Assembly (NCBI RefSeq): GCF_008630535.1
Contig: NZ_VWPH01000019.1
Coordinates: 78,305 to 142,304, forward strand
Direction of reading: 5' to 3'
DNA length: 64,000 nucleotides
Origin: Saccharopolyspora hirsuta
Lineage (GTDB): Bacteria > Actinomycetota > Actinomycetes > Mycobacteriales > Pseudonocardiaceae
A model generated the notes under the pieces. The model was not told where the DNA came from. It searched no databases and saw only the letters and a program-made list of their open reading frames with translations. Shown here in pieces: positions 42,138 through 49,328 of the stretch. The position numbers were made by a program, and so were the translations under genes. Position 1 is the first letter of the stretch. Each line of letters starts with the position of its first letter.

Positions 42138-43537
42138 CAGGACACCTCCGCCCTGGTGAGCACGGCCAGCTGGGTCGGCGGGCCGACCTGCGGGTCCACC
42201 GGGCCGACGGGCAGGTGCTCGACGGCGTAGCCGTGCCGCTCGGCGACGCCGCCGGTCCACTCCCGGAACTGCGCCCGGGTCCACTCGAACCGGTGGTCGG
42301 GGTGCCGGAACCGCCCGGCGGGCAGGCCTTCGAATCGCACGTTGTACTCCACGTTCGGGGTGGTCACCACGACGGTTCCCGGCCGGGCGGCGGCGAACAC
42401 CGCGTGCTCCAGCGCGGGCAGCCGGGTCGGGTCGACGTGTTCGACGACTTCCATCAGCACCGCGGCGTCGTAACCGGCGAGCTCGGCGTCGACGTAGGTC
42501 AGCGCGGACTGGCGCAGCACGAGCCGGTCGCGCTGGCGCTCCGGCAACCGCTGGAAACGGCGCTCGGCCAGCTCCAGGGCCCGCGTCGAAACGTCCACAC
42601 CGACGATCTCGGTGAACGAGGGCTCCTTCACCAGATCCGCCAGCAGCGCCCCGCCACCGCAGCCCAGGTCCAGCACGCGGCGCGCACCGCTGGCCTTGAG
42701 CACCGCGAGCACGCTCCCGCGCCGCTGCACCGCCAGCGGCACGTCGGCTTCGGGAGCTTCCGCGACCACCGGTTCGGCCAGCGCGTTGTCCAGTTCGGTC
42801 TCGGGATCGCCGGACTCGGCCAGCTGCGCCAGCGCGGAGCGGACGTAGGACTTGCGGTGCGCGAGGTAGCGGTTGCTGATCAGCTCCCGCTCCGGGTGCT
42901 CGGCCAACCAGCCGTCCCCGGCGCGCAGCAGCTTGTCCACCTCGTCACCGCTGACCCAGTAGTGCTTCGCGTTGTCCAGCACCGGGATCAGCACGTACAG
43001 GTGCTTGAGCGCGTCGGACACCCGGAGGTTCCCGGACAGCCGCAGGTCCACGTACCGCGAGTCGCCCGCGCCCGGCAGCTGCGGATCCAGCGGGACCGGC
43101 ACCGCCTCGACCTGCCAGCCCAGCGGCTCGAACAGCCGCGCCGCCAGATCGGTCCCGCCGCGGCAGGGCAGCGCGGGAATCCTGATCCGCAGCGGGATCG
43201 GGGTCGCGGCCAGCTCCGGCCGGGCGTCGCAGCGCCCGTTCAGCGCCGTCCGGAACACCGACCCCAACGCCACCGCGAGCAGCGACCCGGCTGCGTAGGG
43301 CCGGTCGTTGACGTACTGGCCGAGCGCGAAGGAGTCGTTGTGCTTGCCGCGCACCAGACCGACCGGGTCGACGTCCAGCAGCAGCGCGGCGGTGCACTCG
43401 TCCGGCCCGGCGGTCGGGTAGAAGACGTGCGCGGTGCCGCCCGCCACCGGGAACGCCTGCGCCTTGTCCGGATGCTTGTGCAGCAGGAAGCCCAGGTCGG
43501 TCGCCGGTCGGTGCGTGGTGGTGACGGTGACGAACAC
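42137..43537 (-). CDS. hen1: Hen1, 3'-terminal RNA ribose 2'-O-methyltransferase
   Basis: 466 residues, GTG at 43537. The N-terminus (TVTTTHRPATDLGFLLHKHP) is the hallmark of bacterial Hen1. The C-terminal half is the methyltransferase: VLDLGCGGGALLADLV for SAM, and the metal site VLMEVVEHVDP with a later RHPDHRFEWTRAQF histidine. Hen1 methylates the 2'-OH at a break before Pnkp seals it, protecting the repaired RNA (for example a toxin-cut tRNA) from repeat cleavage. CAGAAT on the minus strand lies 6 bases before the start, suggesting a leaderless mRNA. Confidence 0.95.
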   Translation of the reverse strand: MFVTVTTTHRPATDLGFLLHKHPDKAQAFPVAGGTAHVFYPTAGPDECTAALLLDVDPVGLVRGKHNDSFALGQYVNDRPYAAGSLLAVALGSVFRTALNGRCDARPELAATPIPLRIRIPALPCRGGTDLAARLFEPLGWQVEAVPVPLDPQLPGAGDSRYVDLRLSGNLRVSDALKHLYVLIPVLDNAKHYWVSGDEVDKLLRAGDGWLAEHPERELISNRYLAHRKSYVRSALAQLAESGDPETELDNALAEPVVAEAPEADVPLAVQRRGSVLAVLKASGARRVLDLGCGGGALLADLVKEPSFTEIVGVDVSTRALELAERRFQRLPERQRDRLVLRQSALTYVDAELAGYDAAVLMEVVEHVDPTRLPALEHAVFAAARPGTVVVTTPNVEYNVRFEGLPAGRFRHPDHRFEWTRAQFREWTGGVAERHGYAVEHLPVGPVDPQVGPPTQLAVLTRAEVS

Positions 43538-43656
43538 ATCGGGATTCTGGCATTCGAGACCGCCGCGCCGCAGCCGTTTTCCGACGGAACCAATCCCCGC
43601 CCGCCCCCCTTCGATGTCCACAGTGGATTGTCGAGGGCCGGGGAGGACGGTCCGGC

Positions 43657-44310
43657 TCAGTCGGCCAGCCCGGACTGGTAGGCGAACACGACCAGCTGGG
43701 CCCGGTCGCGCGCGCCCAGCTTGACCATCGCCCGGCTCACGTGGGTGCGGGCGGTGGCCGGGCTGACCACCAGCCGCTCGGCGATCTCCTCGTTGTTGAG
43801 CCCTTCGGCGACCAGGCCCAGCACCTCCCGCTCGCGCTCGGTCAGCGTGTGCAGCTGCGGGTGCGGGCGGCGCGCCCGCGGCTGCATCGAGACGAACTCG
43901 CGGACCAGCTGGCGCGTGGCCGACGGGGCGAGCAGCGCATCGCCACCGGCGACCAGGCGGATCGCGCGCAGCAGGTCGACCGGTTTGGTGTCCTTGAGCA
44001 GGAAGCCGCTGGCCCCGGCGCGCAGCGCGCTGAAGACGTACTCGTCGATCTCGAAGGTGGTCAGCACGATCACCCGGGTCGCGGCCAGGTCGGGATCGGC
44101 GGAGATGCGCCGGGTGGCCTCCAGCCCGTCGACCCCGGCCATCCGCACGTCCATCAGCACCACGTCCGGCCGGTGCTCGCGCGCCGCGGCCACCGCGGCC
44201 AGCCCGTCGGCGGCCTCCCCGGCGCAGGTCAGGTCGTCCTCGCTGTCGATGAGGGTGCGCAGTCCGATGCGCACCAGGTCCTGGTCGTCGACGATCAGCA
44301 CGGAGATCAC
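43657..44310 (-). CDS. NarL/LuxR-family response regulator
   Basis: 217 residues, GTG start overlapping the sensor kinase stop by 4 bp. The receiver has VLIVDDQDLVRIGLRTLI, the phospho-acceptor aspartate in VVLMDVRMAGVDG, and LTTF and LLKDTKP. The C-terminal helix-turn-helix is LTEREREVLGLVAEGLNNEE, then VSPATARTHVSRAMVKLG. It should be phosphorylated by the kinase at 44307. No target is evident in the flanks. Confidence 0.93.
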   Translation of the reverse strand: MISVLIVDDQDLVRIGLRTLIDSEDDLTCAGEAADGLAAVAAAREHRPDVVLMDVRMAGVDGLEATRRISADPDLAATRVIVLTTFEIDEYVFSALRAGASGFLLKDTKPVDLLRAIRLVAGGDALLAPSATRQLVREFVSMQPRARRPHPQLHTLTEREREVLGLVAEGLNNEEIAERLVVSPATARTHVSRAMVKLGARDRAQLVVFAYQSGLAD

Positions 44311-45464
44311 GGGGTTCCTCCGGTGGGCAGGCGGGCGTGGACGGTGAACCTGCGGTCGGCGGTGGGCCCGGCCTCGAACTCGCCGCCCAGCGACGCGACC
44401 CGCTGCCGCATGCCGGGCAGGCCGAGCCCGCCACCGCCGCCGGTCGAGCCGGACAGCGGGTTGGCCACGGTGAGCACCACGGCGTCCGCGGCGTACTCGA
44501 CGGTCACCTCGGCGCGCTTGTCGCCGCTGTGGCGCAGCACGTTGGTCAGCGACTCCTGCAGGATCCGGTAGCTGGTCAGGTCGACCACCGGCGGCAGCTG
44601 CCGCGCCTCGCCGACGGTGCTCAGCTCCACCGACACACCGGCCTCGCGCATCCGCTGCAGCAGGTCGTCGAGCCGGGCCAGGCCCGGTGCCTGCGCGCTG
44701 GACCGGCGCACCACCGCCAGCGTCGCGCGCAGCTCGTCGAGCGCATCGCTGCTGGTCCGGCTGATCGCCTCCAGAGCCACCTCCGCCTGCTCGGGCTTCT
44801 TCGCCAGCACGTGCAGCGCGACGTCGGCCTGCATCTTGATCGCCGCCAGCCCGTGCCCGACGACGTCGTGCACCTCCTGCGCGATGCGCAGCCGCTCGTC
44901 GTCCAGGCGCTGCCGCAGCTGCTCGGCCCGGTCCCGCGCCACCGCCTCGCGCTGCACCCGCACGACGCTGCCCACGGCGAACGGCACCGCGACCCACGCC
45001 GAACCGGGGATCACCCCGAGCAGCCCCGGCAGCCCGGAGCTGGTGGTGAACACGTGCACCAGCAGCACCGCGAGCACGCCCAGCGCGACCGGCACCGAGG
45101 TGGCCAGCGGCCGGTGCCGGGCCAGCGAGTAGACCGCGACGAGCAGCGACAGCAGGATCGGGCCGTATGTGTAGCCCAGCACCAGGTAGGCGGAGGTCAG
45201 CAGCGCGACCGCCCCGGCGGTGATCTCGGGCTGCCAGCGCCGCAGCACCAGGCTCAAGCCCGCGGCGGCCACCAGGGCGAGCCCGAGTGCGTCCAACGGC
45301 CGGAGCGCGGTCTCCGACCACCGGTTCGCGATGGTGGTGCCGACCAGCCCGACGAGGGTGATCGCGACGGCGAGGGCCGCGTCCGAGCTCCACGATCGCA
45401 ACGTCGACATGCGGTGGATTCTCGCCGACCCGGTCCCGGAGGGAGTCGGCTCGGAAGCGGACAT
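44307..45464 (-). CDS. NarL-type sensor histidine kinase
   Basis: 385 residues. About six hydrophobic helices (residues 30-165) are followed by the HisKA_3 dimerisation motif ERLRIAQEVHDVVGHGLAAI with the phosphorylated histidine, and by an ATPase domain (LQESLTNVLRHSG, GGLGLPGMRQR). The short extracytoplasmic loops suggest membrane-based sensing. The ATG at 45464 has a GGGGAG site; an ATG at 45410 is an alternative. It is coupled to the response regulator gene. Confidence 0.9.
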   Translation of the reverse strand: MSASEPTPSGTGSARIHRMSTLRSWSSDAALAVAITLVGLVGTTIANRWSETALRPLDALGLALVAAAGLSLVLRRWQPEITAGAVALLTSAYLVLGYTYGPILLSLLVAVYSLARHRPLATSVPVALGVLAVLLVHVFTTSSGLPGLLGVIPGSAWVAVPFAVGSVVRVQREAVARDRAEQLRQRLDDERLRIAQEVHDVVGHGLAAIKMQADVALHVLAKKPEQAEVALEAISRTSSDALDELRATLAVVRRSSAQAPGLARLDDLLQRMREAGVSVELSTVGEARQLPPVVDLTSYRILQESLTNVLRHSGDKRAEVTVEYAADAVVLTVANPLSGSTGGGGGLGLPGMRQRVASLGGEFEAGPTADRRFTVHARLPTGGTP

Positions 45465-45537
45465 CCGCCTACTCCCCTCGACGTAGCCGCCGGTCCGCGG
45501 TCAATGTACCTCCGGGCGGACCGGTCCGATGTGGACT

Positions 45538-46305
45538 TCAGCGGTTTCCGTAGGGGAACTCCGGCGAGCGGCGCTCCAAGAAGGCAGCGACGCCCTCGGC
45601 GCTCTCGCCGGTCTCGGCCGACGTCCGCTGCCACTGCTCGGCCCGCTCGCCCAGGGGCAGCCCGCGGTGCGCGAGGTCGACGAGCTCCTTGGAAGCGCGA
45701 ACCGTGAGCTGGGAGCGCGAGGCGATGGTCGCCGCCAGCTCGCTCACGCGCGCCCGCGGGTCGTCGACCACCTCGTCCACCAGGCGCATCCGCAGCGCGT
45801 GCGCGGCGTCGAAGAAGTCCGCCGAGAACAGCAGCAGCTTCGCCGCCGAGGGCCCGACCAGCTCGGTGAGGCGGGCGACGCTGGACGGCGGGTAGACGAT
45901 GCCGAGCTTGGCCGGGGTGATGCCGAACGTCGCCGAAGCCGCCGACACCCGGATGTCGCAGGCCGCGGCCAGCTGGCAGCCGCCGCCGATGCACAGCCCG
46001 TTGATCAGCGCGATCGTGGGCAGCGGGAAGTCGACCAGGGCGCGCTCGGCGGCCACGGTCGGGTTCTCCTCGGCGCCCTCGATCGCGTGCAGCTCCGAGA
46101 TGTCCGCTCCGGCGCAGAACGTGCCACCGGCGCCGGTCAGCACGACGACGCGCGCCGCGGGGTCCTCGGCGACCGCGCCAAGCAGCTCGGGGACCTGCCG
46201 CCACATGCTCGCGGTCATCGCGTTGCGCCGGTCCGGGTGGTCGATGGTGATCCACGCGGTGTGCCCGACGACGTCCAGGTCCAGCCTGCCCTTGGCGCTG
46301 CTCAT
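45538..46305 (-). CDS. Crotonase-superfamily protein without the hydratase glutamates
   Basis: 255 residues of the enoyl-CoA hydratase/isomerase fold. The oxyanion-hole segments are intact (FCAGADISEL and NGLCIGGGCQLAAACDI). Both catalytic glutamates of true hydratases are replaced: the first position reads GGGCQLA (Gln) and the second, in FGITPAKLGIVYP, lacks Glu. It therefore should not be called a hydratase; another crotonase-type reaction on a CoA thioester is more likely. The gene stands alone between a kinase and a small gene. Confidence 0.85.
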   Translation of the reverse strand: MSSAKGRLDLDVVGHTAWITIDHPDRRNAMTASMWRQVPELLGAVAEDPAARVVVLTGAGGTFCAGADISELHAIEGAEENPTVAAERALVDFPLPTIALINGLCIGGGCQLAAACDIRVSAASATFGITPAKLGIVYPPSSVARLTELVGPSAAKLLLFSADFFDAAHALRMRLVDEVVDDPRARVSELAATIASRSQLTVRASKELVDLAHRGLPLGERAEQWQRTSAETGESAEGVAAFLERRSPEFPYGNR

Positions 46306-46588
46306 CGACTAGTCGCTCCGTTGCTCCCTGGGCACGCGCGGTGCCGCCCGGTCCGATCCGATCTCATCCTGGCCGAGCACCCCGCCCGGGAACGAGGCGA
46401 TGTGCTCCAGCCAACGCCGGTCGGCGACGCGAGCGGGCTACCGCCCAGTGGTGACGGAACGCAGTCGAGTTGTTGCGCTCGGTGTGACATCGGGGCTGGT
46501 CCGGGGCTTTTCAGCCACCCGATCGTGCAAACCTGGCGCAGAGTGGCGAGGATCAGGGGTGAGCCGATGCGGAAGGACAGGAGCGGAC
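46306..46588. other. Intergenic region without recognised features
   Basis: The 283 bp between the divergent crotonase and small-protein genes contain no convincing gene, repeat or clear promoter. Confidence 0.4.
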
Positions 46589-46783
46589 ATGGATGAGGTG
46601 ACCAACCGTCGCCTGACGGAGGTGCGTTCGTTGGCCGAGGAACTCAACCCCGAGGACATCGAAGCCGAGATCGGCCGGGCGCGGGTCGAGGCGTACCAGG
46701 CGGGCATGCGGTTCGCCGCCGACTACGTCGAGCACGGGCCCACGCGTTCGGAACGCCCCAACATCCCGCTCCCGCGCGTGTGA
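46589..46783 (+). CDS. Small acidic protein of unknown function
   Basis: 64 residues, ATG with AGGAG 5 bases upstream. The sequence is predominantly helical and charged (TEVRSLAEELNPEDIEAEIG, RARVEAYQAGMRFAADYVEH). I recognise no family. The gene ends 5 bases from the convergent amine oxidase gene. Confidence 0.55.
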   Translation: MDEVTNRRLTEVRSLAEELNPEDIEAEIGRARVEAYQAGMRFAADYVEHGPTRSERPNIPLPRV

Positions 46784-46788
46784 GCCGG

Positions 46789-48090
46789 TCAGCCTCGGGG
46801 GCCGCGCAGGGCGTCCTGCACGGCCCTGGAGGCGCGCAGGCCGCTCTCGATCGCGCCGTCGATGAAGCCCGCCCAGCCGGTGGCGATGTCCGACCCGGCG
46901 AAGCGCACAGCCCCGTGCGGCTCCTGCAGCGCGGCCAGGTACCGGGTCAGCTGCTTCGGCCGCTGCATGGGCCAGGTCTCGCGGGAGAAGTCGTCGGTCA
47001 TCCAGTCGTGGCCGCTGACGTCGAGCACCTCCAGGTCGTCGCGCCACGCCCGCAGCGCCCGGGCGACCCCGCCGACGTCGTCGGGGGCGAGATCGGCGGC
47101 GCGGGTGCCGAAGGCGACCAGCAGCGTGTCGCCCTCCACTGTGTACTCGGGCCGCACGAAGGTCAGGTCGTGGGTGTCGGGCGCGTAGGCGGTGAACGGC
47201 GGAACTTCGCCGCGCACCCGGATCCAGGTCTTCAGCCCCTGCGAGGCGGTGCGCTCGGCGCTGGCGGCCAGCTTGGCTGCCGGGAGCGCGGGCTGGAAGT
47301 CGATCGTGCCCAGCACGTTGAGCGGGAGCGTGCAGATCACCTGCCGGGCCCGGACTCCGGTGCCGTCGGCGGTGGTGACGGTCGCGCCGCCGGTGTCCTG
47401 CGAGACGCTCGCGACCACCGAGCCGAGGCGGAGCTCAGCGCCTCCGTCGGCGGCGATCGCCCCGGCCAGCGCGGCGGTGCCGTCGGTGAGCCGGTAACCC
47501 GAGGTGGCCTGGTGCAGCAGCTGCCAGTCGCCGGAGGCCGCGGCGCACCAGCGCATGGCCTGGGTGTACCCGGAGACCGCGGCCGGGCCGTTGAAGTGCT
47601 CGGCCCACACGCCCTCGGTCACCTCGCGCTCGGCGGGTTCCAGGTCGAGCCCGGCGAAGTAGTCGGCGACCGAGAGGTGGTCGACCTGGTCGAGGTCGGT
47701 CCGGTGCAGCGGCTCGTAGGGGAGCGGGAACCAGGTGCGGCTGTCCCGCGCCAGCTGGTCCATGCCGCGTGAGATCAGGGCGTCGAACTCCTCCGGGCTG
47801 CCGCGGTGCGCGCTGCCGCCGGAAATCCAGTGGACCGCCTGCGAACTCGGGCTCGGCTCGATGCGCTGGCCGTAGCGGGTGATCTCGCTCCAGACGTGCG
47901 GCTGCAACCAGTGCACCCAGGTGCCGCCCATCTCCAGCCGGCGGCCCAGGCGCTCGTCGGTCCAGGTCCGCCCGCCGATGCGGTCGCGGGCTTCGAGCAC
48001 CACCACCGCGTGCCCGCGCAGGGCCAGCTCGCGGGCCGCGACGAGCCCGGCGAACCCGGCACCGATGACGACGACGTCGAAGGAGTCCAT
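46789..48090 (-). CDS. Flavin-containing amine oxidase
   Basis: 433 residues, ATG at 48090 with GGGAG 6 bases upstream. The FAD site is VVVIGAGFAGLVAARELALR, then LEARDRIGGRTWTDE and GGTWVHWLQPHVW, as in bacterial flavin monoamine oxidases. The C-terminus has RFAGSDIATGWAGFIDGAIE, which closes the FAD pocket. It oxidises an amine to an aldehyde or imine with release of hydrogen peroxide. Its substrate is unknown. It lacks a signal peptide. Confidence 0.9.
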   Translation of the reverse strand: MDSFDVVVIGAGFAGLVAARELALRGHAVVVLEARDRIGGRTWTDERLGRRLEMGGTWVHWLQPHVWSEITRYGQRIEPSPSSQAVHWISGGSAHRGSPEEFDALISRGMDQLARDSRTWFPLPYEPLHRTDLDQVDHLSVADYFAGLDLEPAEREVTEGVWAEHFNGPAAVSGYTQAMRWCAAASGDWQLLHQATSGYRLTDGTAALAGAIAADGGAELRLGSVVASVSQDTGGATVTTADGTGVRARQVICTLPLNVLGTIDFQPALPAAKLAASAERTASQGLKTWIRVRGEVPPFTAYAPDTHDLTFVRPEYTVEGDTLLVAFGTRAADLAPDDVGGVARALRAWRDDLEVLDVSGHDWMTDDFSRETWPMQRPKQLTRYLAALQEPHGAVRFAGSDIATGWAGFIDGAIESGLRASRAVQDALRGPRG

Positions 48091-48219
48091 GCGCAGCTCC
48101 CCGCACTCCGGGATGGGTCGGTAGCGCATTCTGTTCGCCCGTCACCGGTGTCCGGATCCGCCGATCGAGCGGTATCTGGTCCTCTGTGGACTGATTGGCG
48201 CCGGCGCGGTGGCGGGCGG

Positions 48220-48252
48220 TACAATGCCGGTCCCCGCGAATGGGGTGCGGGG
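48220..48252 (+). promoter_or_regulatory. Cold-shock gene promoter and 5' leader hairpin
   Basis: TACAAT (48220-48225) is a good -10 box. The about 45-base leader contains CCCCGC (48232-48237) and GCGGGG (48247-48252), a 6-bp hairpin with a 9-base loop. Leaders of cold-shock mRNAs are often structured; a regulatory role here is inference. Confidence 0.5.
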
Positions 48253-48278
48253 TTCGTGGTGAAAGTGGGAACTGGTTG

Positions 48279-48680
48279 ATGGTTACGGGCAAGGTCGTTC
48301 GGTTCGACGAGATCCGCGGTTACGGTTTCGTGGCCCCCGAGGTGGGCGGCGAGGACGTGTTCATCCACGTCAACGACCTGACCTTCGACAAGCGGCTGGT
48401 CGCTCCGGGCGTGGTGGTGGAGTTCGACCTGGAGGAGAGCGACCGCGGTCCGAAGGCGTCCAACGTGCGGATCGTGCGGCAGGCCTCGGCGCAGGCCGGG
48501 GAGACCGCCGCTCAGCTGCCCGAGGAGGAGCTCTTCGACGTGCTCTCGGCGAAGGAGTTCCACGAGCTGATCACCGAGTCGCTGCTGAGCGCGTCGCCGA
48601 CGATGACCGCCGAGCAGATCCTGCAGGTGCGCCAGAAGCTCACCCAGGTGGCCGTCCGGCACGGCTGGGTGGAGGCCTAG
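48279..48680 (+). CDS. Cold-shock domain protein with C-terminal extension
   Basis: 133 residues. Residues 1-65 are a cold-shock OB fold: GKVVRFDEIRGYGFVAPEVG and VFIHVNDL match the RNP1 and RNP2 nucleic-acid-binding motifs (KGYGFI and VFVH types). The extra about 65 residues are helical (EEELFDVLSAKEFHELITES, AEQILQVRQKLTQVAV), longer than the 67-residue CspA. It probably binds single-stranded RNA or DNA. Confidence 0.9.
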   Translation: MVTGKVVRFDEIRGYGFVAPEVGGEDVFIHVNDLTFDKRLVAPGVVVEFDLEESDRGPKASNVRIVRQASAQAGETAAQLPEEELFDVLSAKEFHELITESLLSASPTMTAEQILQVRQKLTQVAVRHGWVEA

Positions 48681-48729
48681 CCGGCACCCGCGCACCGGGC
48701 CTGCCGGTCGGCGCGGGTGCCGAGGCTGC

Positions 48730-48885
48730 TCAGTCCTCGTCCGGCTTGGCGTGGTCCGGCACCCCCGGGTGCGGGTCGCGGGACAGGTCGATCAGCGGGT
48801 GCACGGCGGCGCCTTCCGGCGCGGCGTGGCGGTGCTTGCCCGACTCGGCGTCGCCGGTCGTCGAGCGCTCGGATTCGGTGCTCAA
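48730..48885 (-). CDS. Small polar protein, TTG start
   Basis: 51 residues, TTG start at 48885 with GGAGG 6 bases upstream. The product begins MSTESERSTTGDAESGKHRH and ends with DLSRDPHPGVPDHAKPDED. Codon use and the strong ribosome binding site support coding. Function unknown. Confidence 0.5.
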   Translation of the reverse strand: MSTESERSTTGDAESGKHRHAAPEGAAVHPLIDLSRDPHPGVPDHAKPDED

Positions 48886-49006
48886 TGTCGTCCTCCGTGG
48901 ACCGGTGGTGCGTCGCCGGTCGGCGATCGCAGATCGAGCTCAGCATGCCGACGGCGGTCCGCGCTCGCCGGACGCTCCGGTCGAGACCCGTGTCACACCC
49001 CGCGTG

Positions 49007-49035
49007 TTGACCCCCATACCCCCTAAGGGTATAAA
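49007..49035 (+). promoter_or_regulatory. Copper operon promoter with CsoR-type operator
   Basis: TTGACC (49007-49012) and TATAAA (49030-49035) are a near-ideal promoter with 17-bp spacing. Between them lies ATACCC, 5 bases, GGGTAT (49016-49032), the G-tract inverted repeat bound by CsoR-family copper sensors. No csoR gene is in the window. Confidence 0.85.
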
Positions 49036-49084
49036 GGGTGTCGAAATGCCCCTGGGGCGCGGCAGCGTGGAGAGGTGGACGCAG

Positions 49085-49291
49085 ATGAGCGAGGCGACCT
49101 ACACCGTGACCGGCATGACCTGCGAGCACTGCGTGCGGTCGGTGACCGAGGAGGTCGGCGAGATCGACGGCGTGACCGGTGTCCGGGTCGACCTGCCGAC
49201 CGGGGCGGTCACCGTCACCAGCGACCAGGAGATCGGCGTCGACCAGGTGCGCGCCGCGGTGGAAGAGGCCGGGTACCAGCTGGCCTCGTGA
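49085..49291 (+). CDS. copZ: Copper chaperone CopZ-like (HMA domain)
   Basis: 68 residues, the size of a single HMA domain. The Cu(I)-binding motif is GMTCEHC with Cys13 and Cys16. It should hand copper to the P-type ATPase encoded 37 bp downstream. It is the first gene behind the CsoR-type promoter. Confidence 0.92.
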   Translation: MSEATYTVTGMTCEHCVRSVTEEVGEIDGVTGVRVDLPTGAVTVTSDQEIGVDQVRAAVEEAGYQLAS

Positions 49292-49328
49292 CCCGCGGCC
49301 GCTGCTCGGGAGGAAGTGACTGGCGGAG

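Noticed and set aside
45538..46305. Annotation as enoyl-CoA hydratase
   Set aside because: Both catalytic glutamates are absent, so only the superfamily is named.
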